Assembly (NCBI GenBank): GCA_037783415.1
Contig: JAZGTN010000170.1
Coordinates: 4,569,501 to 4,633,500 of the forward strand
Direction: 5' to 3'
DNA from: Leptasterias polaris
Taxonomy: Eukaryota > Echinodermata > Asteroidea > Forcipulatida > Asteriidae
DNA length: 64,000 nt
Below, piece by piece: positions 12,817-22,300 of the stretch. The notes below the pieces were generated by a model. The model searched no databases. It saw nothing but the letters and a program-made list of their open reading frames with translations, and was not told where the DNA came from. Each line of letters starts with the position of its first letter. Position 1 is the stretch's first letter. The position numbers and the translations under genes are program-made.

Positions 12817-13376
12817 TGTAGAGACACGGGAAGGAGGCCGGTCCTCTAATTAAAAAGGACGAGTATTCACCAAGAGACAATACAATAAAGGCAAGCAATA
12901 AATTCTACATGATGACGTGTTAAATATAATAATAATCTCCTGTACTGATTTTAATTATCCAATGCAATACAGCACATAGACTACAAAATAGCATACATTA
13001 CATTACAAATGCACACTGTTACACTAAAGGTCAAAAGGTCAGCGCAACACGAGGCTGGCTACACACACACTACAAGTTTACAATACACACTGTGATTGAA
13101 AAAGCTTCATAAAAGACGATCTTTCTATAATCAAAAGATACTAAAGATATTATAATACTCACAGAAGGTTCTACGATACTATCCCTCCCAAATGAATAGC
13201 ATGTGGAGCATGGCCAGAGCCATGCTCCCCACAAAATGGAGAGAAATACCGAGATAAAATAATGTGCTCTCTCGTGCAAAAGCTACCAAAAGAAAAAGAG
13301 ACTGGGTCAACAGGTGGCGACCCCAAAGTAAACTTTTTACAAAATAAACACTGAGGGCGCACTTGGGATCCCTACA
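12817..13376 (-). repeat. LTR copy B (560 bp; 5' LTR in element orientation)
   Basis: Same boundaries as copy A. Immediately outside it, at 12796-12814, is the primer-binding-like site. A second copy of that site plus the first bases of the LTR (CCATTTGTAGAG) lies 82 bp further in, at 12717-12745, a small duplication of the LTR junction. Confidence 0.9.
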
Positions 13377-14645
13377 CAACTAAATGTACAAACACCAGCG
13401 GCACCACCGAATCTCCAAGATCATAACTACTCTGCCAATCTACTGCAGTCTCAGTCCCAACCCCTTCCTACGGAACTCGAAAACCACAACTATGCCATTT
13501 GTCCACCATCATACTTTGAGATTGGGCTGCAATATGCTGATGACATCACATGGGCAAGTAAACAATGCTCACCGACTTAGGGAAATAGAACGGAGGGCAC
13601 CTGAGGTACTTAAAGAGCGAAACCTCAAGGTAAACAACGCTAAGACAGAAAAACATCACATCAGCAGAAACGGAATTAACACCAGCTGGAAAAAGTGTAA
13701 ATACTTAGGCTCCCTACTGGACACTGAGGAAGACATCACCAGAAGAAAAGTACTTTCGATGGTATCCTTCAACAAATTTCGAAGTGTTTTCAAGAGCAAG
13801 TCGATCTCCCATGCAACGAAACTCAAAACATTCCGTGCATTCATAGCATCCATATTTCTATACAACAGTGAATTATGGACACTAACCAAGTCACTAGAAC
13901 AGAAAATCATGCGTTCAATCCTCGGCCTTCAGTGGCCCAAAAAGGTATCAAATAAGGTGCTCTATGAAAAAACCAACGAGAAACCTTGGAGTGTCATAAT
14001 CGCAAAAAGACGCCTGAGATGGACAGGCCATCTCCTGAGACTACCTGATGAAACACCAGCCAAGCAAGCGCTTATGGAGTGTATACGTCATCACAAGCTG
14101 CCAAGGGGCGGTCAAAGAACAACATGGCTGAAAAGAATAAATGAAGACCTGAAAGCCACGGACCTAAACATCAAGAACCGAAATACCTGGCACTTGGGAC
14201 AGTGGAGGAAACAATGCGCAATGTCAGATGCACTTGACGAAAGCGCTTAGATGATGATGATGATGATTGCTGGTTATTCCGCGAATACGGCTGGCAATTT
14301 CGGGCCCAATACTGTGCTAGCTTCAGAGGTAGAGAATGGTATGTTACCCAGTGTTCATCTGATAGGTTTACCAGGCCACTAGCTACGGCAACAGCCTATA
14401 AATACTGTTCATCGCGCATTTTGCCATTACATGGACGATGGTATTTATGGCTGGAAATACATAATTTATACGTTTCGCGGGAAAGATGTCGAGGGGTCAG
14501 AGGCCAATGTTGTTGTTTTTAATCACCCTTCACTAATTATTACATATTAAAGGTGTTTTATTGCAAGAACAACTCTTAATAAGGATAAGGAACACCTCCA
14601 AACAGTAAAATTTCATGAGATTTGAAGGCAACGTGTCCCTTTAAA

Positions 14646-15070
14646 CACCTGATGAACGCTCATGGCTAGAACTTCCGCTCAACAAGTCACGGAATCAAAC
14701 ATTGAAAATAAGCCGGAGTTGGTGACCCAGTGTGACCAGGAAAACCAGGAAAACGGGTCATGCTAACCGGGAAAATGTATTATTAGTCCATTGAGACTCA
14801 TTTCTGACGTTGGACTTTTTGGAGTGACGGAATCCGGGATACTTTGACCCGGAGTATGTATCAATTTTAACCCGGAAGATTTAGAGTGTTTGCATACGTT
14901 TGGATTTTAACTATTCAAATCAAATGATTTTTCATCGTAAAATTTAGCTCAGGTATGCCTTTTGCTTGCTGGCAAAAGCATCAAACCATGACGTCATCAG
15001 TCAGGTTCACTTCTCTAATTCTTAATCTGTGACGTCAACTTGATATCTGCATACTCGTTAACAATATCAT
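14646..15070. other. No gene seen; GACC-rich diverged repeat
   Basis: Contains TGACCCAGTGTGACCAGG-like words that recur around 15910-15950 and 38220-38300, suggesting a dispersed repeat. No open frame of note. Confidence 0.35.
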
Positions 15071-15077
15071 TACTGGG

Positions 15078-15363
15078 CTACTCTAGGGTGAACTGGTGAT
15101 ATTTATTTGTTGGAGGTGTGGGAATCTCGTACGCTGACATTACGCTGGTAGTGACGTCGGATTCTTTTGGATTTTGGTAAACCGCACCTGCAGGGCTTGG
15201 AATTTTGTACGTTGAGTCTGTAATGACGTCATATACTGGTGGATTTGGGTTAACTGTACCTGGACGGCTTGGAATCGCGTACGTTGACCCTGGAGTGACG
15301 TCAGCTCGTGTCGTGAGGACCGTACCAGTAGCACCATCTATGCTCTCTTCTCTTCTTTTTTGC
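15078..15363 (-). CDS. Last exon of a transmembrane protein: tandem tyrosine-motif cytoplasmic tail
   Basis: On the minus strand, a TTCAG acceptor (exon starts 15363) is followed by 94 codons and a TAG stop. The first base completes the codon left by the TM exon, giving a basic stop-transfer RKRQKRREE. The tail holds nearly exact 24-residue repeats starting DVT/DVI, each with a [ST]xYxIP motif: YAIP, YKIP and YEIP, plus YDVI and YQNP. YxxP and YxN motifs are known docking sites for Crk/Nck- and Grb2-type SH2 domains, so an inducibly phosphorylated receptor tail is inferred. Extracellular exons were not found, and the parent family is unknown. It lies head-to-head with the GABA-B-like gene. 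Confidence 0.55.
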
Positions 15364-15769
15364 CTGAATAGTTTTGATTTGGGACAACAAAGTCTTATAA
15401 TAGCAAATTGTTTAAAGATGGACTACAACGAAAACTCACACATTAAATTTACTATCGAACCTTCTTTAGGTTGTGTTGAGGTAACAATTTATTGTTGTGG
15501 TCATGTTTTTCTCTAAATAATTTTGTTGCAATTTGACCGACAAAATTAGACCTCGATTCTTCGATTTTGAAATTTCCCGCCCTGTACTGGTTCCCGGCAA
15601 AGATCCATTGAAAATCACAATGAAATCCACGATATAGGCCTAGTACCAGCGGACGTGTAAACCAGCGAAAGTGATGACGTACTACCCATGACCAAACGAG
15701 AGTAAACAAAATACGCCGTGTTATTCCGTGTGTATTATGTATGCGTTTTCATGCAGAGGCATGAAGTTT

Positions 15770-15884
15770 TTACGAAGCTTTTTTTTCTTCTAGTGTATCA
15801 GCTACAATAATGCCGACTTCAAGTCTCTCAAACTTGATGTTGTTGGCATCCTGGTGACCTGTTAATCTGTACGTTTCATTAGAA
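15770..15884 (-). CDS. Possible alternative terminal exon of the same minus-strand gene
   Basis: A TTACAG acceptor at 15886-15885 has the phase needed after the TM exon, and the frame stays open for 37 codons to a TAA. The peptide contains SNETYRLTGHQDANNIKFE, coding-like in composition and with one tyrosine in a phosphorylation-like setting. Used instead of the repeat exon it would give a short tail. There is no independent support, so this is a candidate only. Confidence 0.3.
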
Positions 15885-16051
15885 CTGTAATTGATAAAAT
15901 GTTCATCGTGACCTGTGTCAGGTCACACTCTGACCAGGAACACGGGTCATGATATGTCTGCCTCAGTTTGTGCCTCTTTGAAATAACCCATGTAAAAACT
16001 GTTACATCAGTCATTCCTGTTCACGTGTATTGAAGACAGTGTGTCACTTAC

Positions 16052-16133
16052 CTCTTTCTGAAAATGATCATGACAATAACAAGGAGAATCATCAAGGATG
16101 CGATTACTCCAGCCGCTATTCCAATGATAGTCC
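16052..16133 (-). CDS. Transmembrane exon of a minus-strand single-pass protein
   Basis: 82 bp between acceptor TCTCACCAG and donor GTAAGT on the minus strand. It encodes TIIGIAAGVIASLMILLVI, then MIIFRK, a clear membrane helix with a glycine/alanine-rich first half and a basic inner edge. Phase 1 in and phase 2 out; the phase fits the tail exon at 15363 exactly. Upstream ectodomain exons were searched for by eye up to 18 kb without a convincing match. Confidence 0.55.
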
Positions 16134-16429
16134 CTGGTGAGATTAACAAACAGAAACATCCTCAAGAAAATCGGATTTGTTACCTGTCAGTGCAAGCAAC
16201 TTCGAACAGATTCCGTGGTCCTTTCTCTATGATTACCTTAAATGGACACACCGGCTTCGTTGGGCTATTTTAGACTAAAACATGACTCCAAAGGTCTTCC
16301 AGGAATGGAGAAGAACGGTTCCTAAAAGAAACCATGTCCTCGACACACAAAATTCCAACAAAATCATTTCGTTTCCTCAAAATATTATTTAATTCGATGT
16401 AAATATAATTTTGTCTCACAAATATTATT

Positions 16430-16895
16430 TTTCATTTTGTGAACGCAGTGTGTTTTTCTAGGTAACGAAATAGATTATTTCTAGAAAATAGGTTCTCGTT
16501 CCCTTGAACACGCTTTCTTTCCCCCGAAATACAATTAAGTTCCACAGAAATACGCTTTTGTTCCCTGAAGATACGCATTAGTTTCCTCGAAATATGATTT
16601 TGTTCGCAAGAAATATACTTTCGTTCGCTCGAAATATGCCTTTCTTCCCTAAAATACGCTTTCTTTCCCTCGAAAGGAGATTTCATTCCCTAAAAAAAAA
16701 CTTTCGTTTTCTTGAAATACGACTTTGAATTTTTTGCCCGAAATATACTTTCATTCACCCGAAATATGCTTACGCTCCCTAAAAATACGCTTTTGTTCTC
16801 TCGCAATGAGATTTTGTTCCCCAGAACTTCTCTTTTGTTCTCAAGATAGCTAATTTTGTTCCCTCAAGATAGCTCTCGTTCCCCTGAAGTCCAAT
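16430..16895 (+). repeat. 24-bp iteron array (TTCCCTCGAAATA type)
   Basis: About eighteen imperfect units of roughly 24 bp with the core CGTTCCCTCGAAATACG repeat through this stretch. The same core is repeated four times at 57768-57865. A different short repeat, GGGGCGACTTTG, occurs several times at 16925-17000. Confidence 0.75.
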
Positions 16896-17287
16896 CACAC
16901 CAATTTGTTACATTCCTTTGTGAGGGGCGACTTTGAGAGGGACGAGTTTGTATGTGAGGGGGCGACTTTGCTAGGGGGCGACTTTGTAGTTGGCGACTTT
17001 GTTTATTCACACTTTCAGATGGATAACGTGGACTGGATCCTCATGCCTTGTCGTAGAACACTTACATAAACAGAGCACCAGTCTACTTGCAACATTGCAC
17101 AGCATGTATCCCGTAAATTTGACACTTGCAACGGCTGGTAAAGCGTATACGGTGACCTTTGACCGCTTTTGTTTTTTTCGGTCATTTCTCGTGAATTACG
17201 TGATATTTTTGTATAAAAAATAAATAAAAACCATCTAGAAATAATTGTCTTTGATTCTACATGACTAAATTACGTAAACAGGTAACC

Positions 17288-17432
17288 GGTGTGTCCCTTT
17301 AATGTAGTCCCGATTGTATACCTAAATGTAGCCCCGATTGTATTCCTATAAGTAGCCTTAACTGTATACCTTAATAAAGCCCCGATTATATACACCTGTA
17401 CCTTAATTTAGTCCCGATTGTATACCTGGAGC
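17288..17432 (+). repeat. Short minisatellite, unit about 26 bp
   Basis: TAGTCCCGATTGTATACCT and close variants occur five times (17308, 17333, 17357, 17381 and 17409 region). It has no coding appearance. Confidence 0.6.
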
Positions 17433-17439
17433 AACATTT

Positions 17440-18185
17440 TGATCTGGGCTATACATAAAGTAATAGTTGAGAGGTAGAAATCAAGCCGAAAGCACAGTCG
17501 TAATAGCTTTCATTTATGAACAACGGTGCGGTCGATAGACACTTACAGTACAAAGAACACACCGTTAAAAATCACGGCAAAGAGCATGATCCTCGACAGT
17601 ATTATTGATTTGTCCGGGCCTGGGAATGGATACTTGTAAAATATTAACAAGAAAGCTTCACAATTACTGTCAGAATTGGACACTCGGGAGCAATTGAAGG
17701 GAAAGTAACGTACAATTGCGCGTGGAACAGTTACTTTGTTGATAGCAGTTAAAGACTGAATTTAACTTCGAGATGACTTGAAGAGCTTTAATGGATGTTG
17801 TGCAAAATTAAACATTTTGAACGTCAAATAAAATACTGAACGTTGGCATTAAATGAAGGTGCATGCCGAACGTTGGCATTAAAGGAAGGTGTATGCCACC
17901 ATGGTTGGTGAGACTAAAAACTTTGAATATTTTCACCAACGATTTGAAACACATCACGAACAAATGAGTTGTACGTCAAATACCTGTTGTTTAAAATTAC
18001 TACATTATTTTGTTTTCGAAATAAAAGTACACTGTGAAGATCTAGATTTCATATATTATTGCCTTTTAGTTCATAAGCTATGAATATAATTATAGAAAGG
18101 ACTATTAGAGTGAGGTGATTTCTTTCTTCGGCCTAATACCGACGCTAATGCTATACAATGCTTTATTATTTGTCTCCCCTAGATT
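17440..18185. other. No gene seen
   Basis: AT-rich. A small duplication, GCCGAACGTTGGCATTAAA with GAAGGTG(C/T)ATGCC, occurs near 17837-17895. Otherwise nothing supportable. Confidence 0.4.
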
Positions 18186-18188
18186 AAC

Positions 18189-18600
18189 AAATAATAATAA
18201 TTGCGCTTTTTATCATACCCTTAGGGGCGAAACAAAGCGCTCAGTATTTTTCCTGCAAGGTATGTGGAGCTACGTTTTTGAAGTATGAGACCCTTTTCTT
18301 ATAGCACCATGTAATGGTTTACAAGGTGCTGTGGCGCAATATGCTGCCGATCAAACCAGGAACACCGGGGCGAACCCCTTCTCTTTACGATAAGTGCACT
18401 GGGTTCTTTTACGTGCATTACACAACACACGGGACCAACGGCTTTACGTTCCATCCGAAGGACGAATCAATCAATAATGGTTAAGTGTCTTGCTTAAGAA
18501 CACAAGTGTCACGACCGGGACTCGAACCCACACCCTGCTGATCGAAAACACCAGGGCTTGAGTCCGGTGTTCTTATCCGCTCGGCCACGACACGCCACCA
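18189..18600 (-). mobile_element. tRNA-derived SINE
   Basis: On the minus strand the head at 18508-18596 shows a box A, TGGCCGAGCGG, and box B, GGTTCGAGTCC, as in leucine/serine tRNAs. The body contains GGTCCCGTGTGTTGTG and GTAAAAGAACCCAGTGCAC, long-conserved parts of a widespread invertebrate SINE family. The tail is (ATT)n at 18189-18203. It lies about 360 bp upstream of the receptor TATA box. Confidence 0.75.
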
Positions 18601-18956
18601 AAATATCTCCCTTTCTCCATCCCTCGATAACTGCATTCAGACTGACAAAGATGGATGCAGAACCCGGACTGTGTGTGCAGCTACAACCCATAGATTGGGG
18701 AATCCAAAAGTACAGCTTCGACCGTGATGAGAAACACTATGCCATTCAAATGAGTTTCACTTTTTAGTGTGAAGATGGACTGTCGCAAAGAAACGCTTCA
18801 AGCCACACGCAGCACTTGAAAACCAACGTAGTCAGTACTTGTCAGAGAGCAACACTTACACCAATGAGATTTTAACAGCCTTTTCAACAAGCCATGACGT
18901 TATTTCGGGCGTCCTCGCAGGTCACCAACCACTGACGGTTTGAGCACACAGATGAT

Positions 18957-18964
18957 TATAAAAG
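18957..18964 (+). promoter_or_regulatory. TATA box of the GABA-B-like gene
   Basis: TATAAAAG lies 108 bp upstream of the chosen ATG. A start site about 30 bp downstream (near 18990) would give a leader of about 80 bases. No other TATA-like motif was noticed between the upstream SINE and the ATG. Confidence 0.5.
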
Positions 18965-19004
18965 CAGTAAGCTACTATCGCATTGATGACATTTTAGACG
19001 TGGG

Positions 19005-19223
19005 ATGAACATGTACACCTCGACCCTAGATCGCAGTGAAATATTTCAGTCAGCGCAAACTGCATGCGAAGATGCTGACGGCGTTCCACCTAACGTGTGT
19101 GCTCAGTCGACTTATCGCAACGACTGTGGTATCCGCGCAGCTGGCCACCGCTACGGCAGCTCCCGGCGGTGCTTCTCCTCGGCGACCCTTCTATATCGGT
19201 GGGGTGTTTCCGAAATTCAATGA
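19005..19223 (+). other. Upstream ORF overlapping the receptor start
   Basis: An ATG at 19005 opens a 72-codon frame that runs past the receptor ATG at 19072 in a different frame. If transcription begins near 18990 it would be the first AUG met by scanning ribosomes and would lower receptor translation. The peptide resembles nothing known to me; the second half is simply the receptor exon read out of frame. Confidence 0.35.
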
Positions 19224-19335
19224 CCCTGCCTACGACCTTTTACCAGCGACGGTGCAGACGGCCATAGACCACGTGAACAACATGACAGAGCTGCTTGATG
19301 GATACGAGCTGAGACTCAGATGGGAGTGGACAAAC
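19072..19335 (+). CDS. GABA-B-like receptor exon 1 (signal peptide, start of lobe 1)
   Basis: Encodes 88 residues ending at a GTAAGT donor in phase 0. The ATG at 19072 was chosen because it opens directly into a hydrophobic leader (residues 3-24) followed by an Ala/Pro/Gly-rich cleavage region; the frame is open upstream only as far as a GTG. The mature part begins with the family-typical FYIGGVFP strand and the helix TVQTAIDHVNNM. Confidence 0.88.
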
Positions 19336-22300
19336 GTAAGTTACGACTGAATTTTGATTGAATTTAAAACGACTGACAACCACTGAAGCAAAAACTGTTT
19401 GCAAATAACAAGAGGAAAATACAAACTTGATTTTTCACAAAGAAAAAATACATTAATTCCGTCATTATAGAATTGCAATTGCTTGAATTTAAATGTTGTC
19501 TTGAAACACGAAATTATATATGTCAATTATTTGAACTAAAGAAATAAATAAAGACAATCATATAGTTTGTTATTGCAATATCTCGTGATATAAAAATGTG
19601 CATGGTTTATGTATGGTTTATTACCAATAAGTTCCACCAAATAAAGTGACACAACCTGAACCCATGTAATAACAGTTTACGACATTGTTAATTATATTAT
19701 CCACATGACACCATATCTTCATAAGCTGATCTTGCTCATTCAAGCCTTGCTCTATGGTTCAAGTAAGCCGGTCCTATTTTAAATAGGATAGAACACACAA
19801 CGCTCGGTAAAGATTTGAAATCTAACTTGCATAATAATTGAGCACTTGCCCATCATACAATAAAAATGCTGGTGTCACGAACGTCTTAATTTGGCAGATA
19901 AAAACCAGGTTTTAAAGGTAGGGTCATATAGTAATGACTCAAAAAATATTTCATTTAAACATTTACCCAGTCAGTTTCCCTTGTGGTTTATTATTTGATA
20001 TCAAAAAATATGTGTAACATATGTTTATCTGAAAACTCATGTAAAAAAGATGATAAATTTGAGCATCCTATGATTTTGTTTCGTCTGAAATGCACCCTTT
20101 GATTTTAATTAAAAAACAAATTGAATCTGAGAATCGATTTATGCACGAATCGTTTCTCCGATTATTGAGGGTTGATGTCCAGAGAGGCAGTTTGCACCCG
20201 TTGTCACCTCGCTAAACGTGGATGGATTCAACGTTCTTGTGAAAAGAACAAAATGCATTTTTCCTGTTTTTCTCAGCAGGCTAGGTATAGACACTGCAGT
20301 GTATTCAGCTGAAAATTTCACACATGTGATTTTTGCTGTACCTTTCTTTTTATAAAGTTGCGTATAAATCAGCATCACGTTGACAAAAGACAATCTATGA
20401 CTCTACCTTTAAACTAATTTCGTCGAATTCAACCTGTTCCCGTGACTTCAGTCATGTAGCAACTGTGAAATTAGTTATTCATCCTCTCGTCGGTATAATG
20501 CCGTGAGTCTCGTTTTATTTGATTTAAATTATACATTTACAGTTTGTGATAACTGCCAAGAGTGAGAGTGGAAACTGATTTCAACTGCATATCTTTTAGA
20601 AATTGAATACATTTTTTGGTTGAATTTAGTAGCCAATCGAATACCAAGCTTCTGTTTTTTCAAGTTCGATGGTAGACCATGTTATGTTCTGCTGACCAAA
20701 ATCATCTGACGTCACTCCTTCACAATCGTTGGAAACCATTAATTGAGACCAATGTTCACAATAATTCTTGGTTGCGCCATTATGACAAGCAGGTTCAAAG
20801 CAATAAGAAGCAACTATAAATAACAGTATACTCTTCTCGTCTTCGTCAGGCATTATCCTGAAGACGAGCAGAGTATACTGTTCGAAACGTCAAGACCACA
20901 CCGGCTCTTTTCAGAGCCAACACTCCCACAAAAGAGATTTAATACATGGTTGTACATGCAAGTTTACTATTTTTTATTTATAGTTCATATTTTTCACACC
21001 ATGCAAAGCTTCAAACACCACTTACAGATTCAAGGCGTTACATTGCCCTTTTCGAAATCATGGCTTGGGCTTGGGCTTAGGCTACGTCAGTTATTTAGAA
21101 AAAGAACACTTTCCTTACGTGGATCTAAACAAAGGCATGTAGAGCCCAAGCATTACCCGTTGTTTCGAAAAGGCCCAAAACAACGCGCGTTCAATTATAG
21201 ACCCCATTAAATACGTGCAAATGAATCGTGCAAAATGGCCGACCATGTATGGCAGATAATCGCTGCGTATGACGTCAATGCAAGGTATCTAGAGTACATT
21301 TTTGCTTTTGGGTTAGCCTTTCGTCAATGCCTTTGCGGCTTAGACAAAGCTGTGTAGCTGCGAAGCGTCGCGAAGGGGAAAAAGAGATAAAAGCGTTACA
21401 CAGTTTGGAAAAGGCCCTATTGGTTTCGCCGCTCCCGCGTGTGGTCTCTGGTTCGAGTCACTTCGCGGCTACACAGCTGTGTAGGCCACGAAAGGTTACG
21501 CATTTCAGGTAATATTGAATTAACTCTTTGTTTTTTATACAGGGTGGACCGGCCAGAGCGCTGCAACTTCTCAACACGTTTGTGTACACGGAGCCGCACG
21601 TTGTTATGACATGGGGGCCAGCAGTGTCCAGCGAAGCCCTGGTTCTGAACGAGGTTGCAGCTCAATTTAACCTCGTACAGGTAAATATTTAGTTCATTAC
21701 CACAACGTTAAAGGTTGATGCAACTTATGTTTATTACTAAACGTAATACCATTTTATTTATACTATTATATTTCATACTTTTGGGGTTTCATCCATACCA
21801 ATGTGGTACAATACTCTGGGGGGAGATCACAGAGTCCTGAGATGGGGCAGTTATAAAACCCTGCAGCGGGGGCCTGTTTGGTTTGGGTCAAGCATGGTCC
21901 AGATTTAGGATATCATGGCATAATGAGTTGACCAGCTGGACCATTCCACACGTCTTAAGAGGCTGGGGTTGTCAATCCTCATGGGTCAGTGATGAAAGAA
22001 TTAGGGGTAAATACAAAAACTCTGCCAGCATGCGCTATATAAAAATGGTTTATTATTATCCTTTGTGTACACAATCGGTAAGTCAATTGTCAATAGATGA
22101 AACCTAATTGAAAAACTTATACTGCTAATTATTTAAGCAAATAAATAAGCTTAAATCAACCAATTCAATTCTTGATAATAGAAAGGAGAACAAAACAAGA
22201 AAAAACAAGGAGGAAATAAAGCAAAACAAACCCTCTTCATCCATTGAACTTGTCTGCATGTGCTGACAACGTGCTACAGAGACGTTGCAACCAAACAGGC

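Larger units (their letters stand above)
8876..13376 (-). mobile_element. Non-autonomous LTR retrotransposon (LARD-like), minus orientation
   Basis: Two 560-bp LTRs flank 3.4 kb of AT-rich interior. The TGTAG...CTACA termini and the 4-bp duplication CAAC at 8872-8875 and 13377-13380 are directly visible. Orientation is read from a primer-binding-like site, TGGCGTCGTAGACAGG, two bases inside the 12817 LTR edge, and a purine-rich stretch AAAGTAGGGAAC next to the other LTR. I find no protease, RT, RNase H or integrase in the interior. The near-identical LTRs imply a recent insertion that must have used proteins from another element. Confidence 0.88.
7610..14272 (+). pseudogene. 5'-truncated non-LTR retrotransposon RT, interrupted by an LTR element
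   Basis: Open frames at 7612-8238 and 8281-8880 are in the same frame, separated by one TAA at 8236, and encode the connector and RT fingers/palm: ENIRPIVLLTIIRKIL, LLLDMSKAFDSVKR (motif A, Asp near 8641) and GVPQGDCLSPILFTIYLAKA (motif B). The coding sequence stops at 8875, where the LTR element sits, and resumes at 13381 in the frame expected if the insert and one CAAC are removed. QYADDITWAS (motif C) is at 13530-13559. A frameshift follows at about 13560-13590, then a thumb and C-terminal region to 14250 (RRLRWTGHLLRLPDETPAKQ). The 3' end is a (GAT)n run at 14249-14270. The endonuclease part is absent. Confidence 0.82.
7070..14644. mobile_element. TTAA-flanked inverted-repeat element split by nested retrotransposons
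   Basis: AGGGACACGTTGCCTTC occurs at 7074-7090 and inverted at 14624-14640, with TTAA immediately outside at both ends (7070-7073 and 14641-14644). A second inverted pair, GGAATAACCAGC with flanks, lies at 7569-7592 and 14267-14290, just outside the LINE. The simplest reading is an older TTAA-type element into which the LINE, and later the LTR element, inserted. A related element is at 47777-48143. Confidence 0.55.

Noticed and set aside
16189..16250. Possible ectodomain exon (KVIIEKGPRNLFEVACTD) before the TM exon on the minus strand
   Set aside because: The donor GTAACA would leave phase 2 whereas the TM exon needs phase 1, and the acceptor is weak.
18508..18596. A genuine tRNA-Leu/Ser gene on the minus strand
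   Set aside because: Box A and box B are present but the sequence continues into a conserved SINE body and (ATT)n tail, and the acceptor stem is not convincing, so it was called a SINE head.
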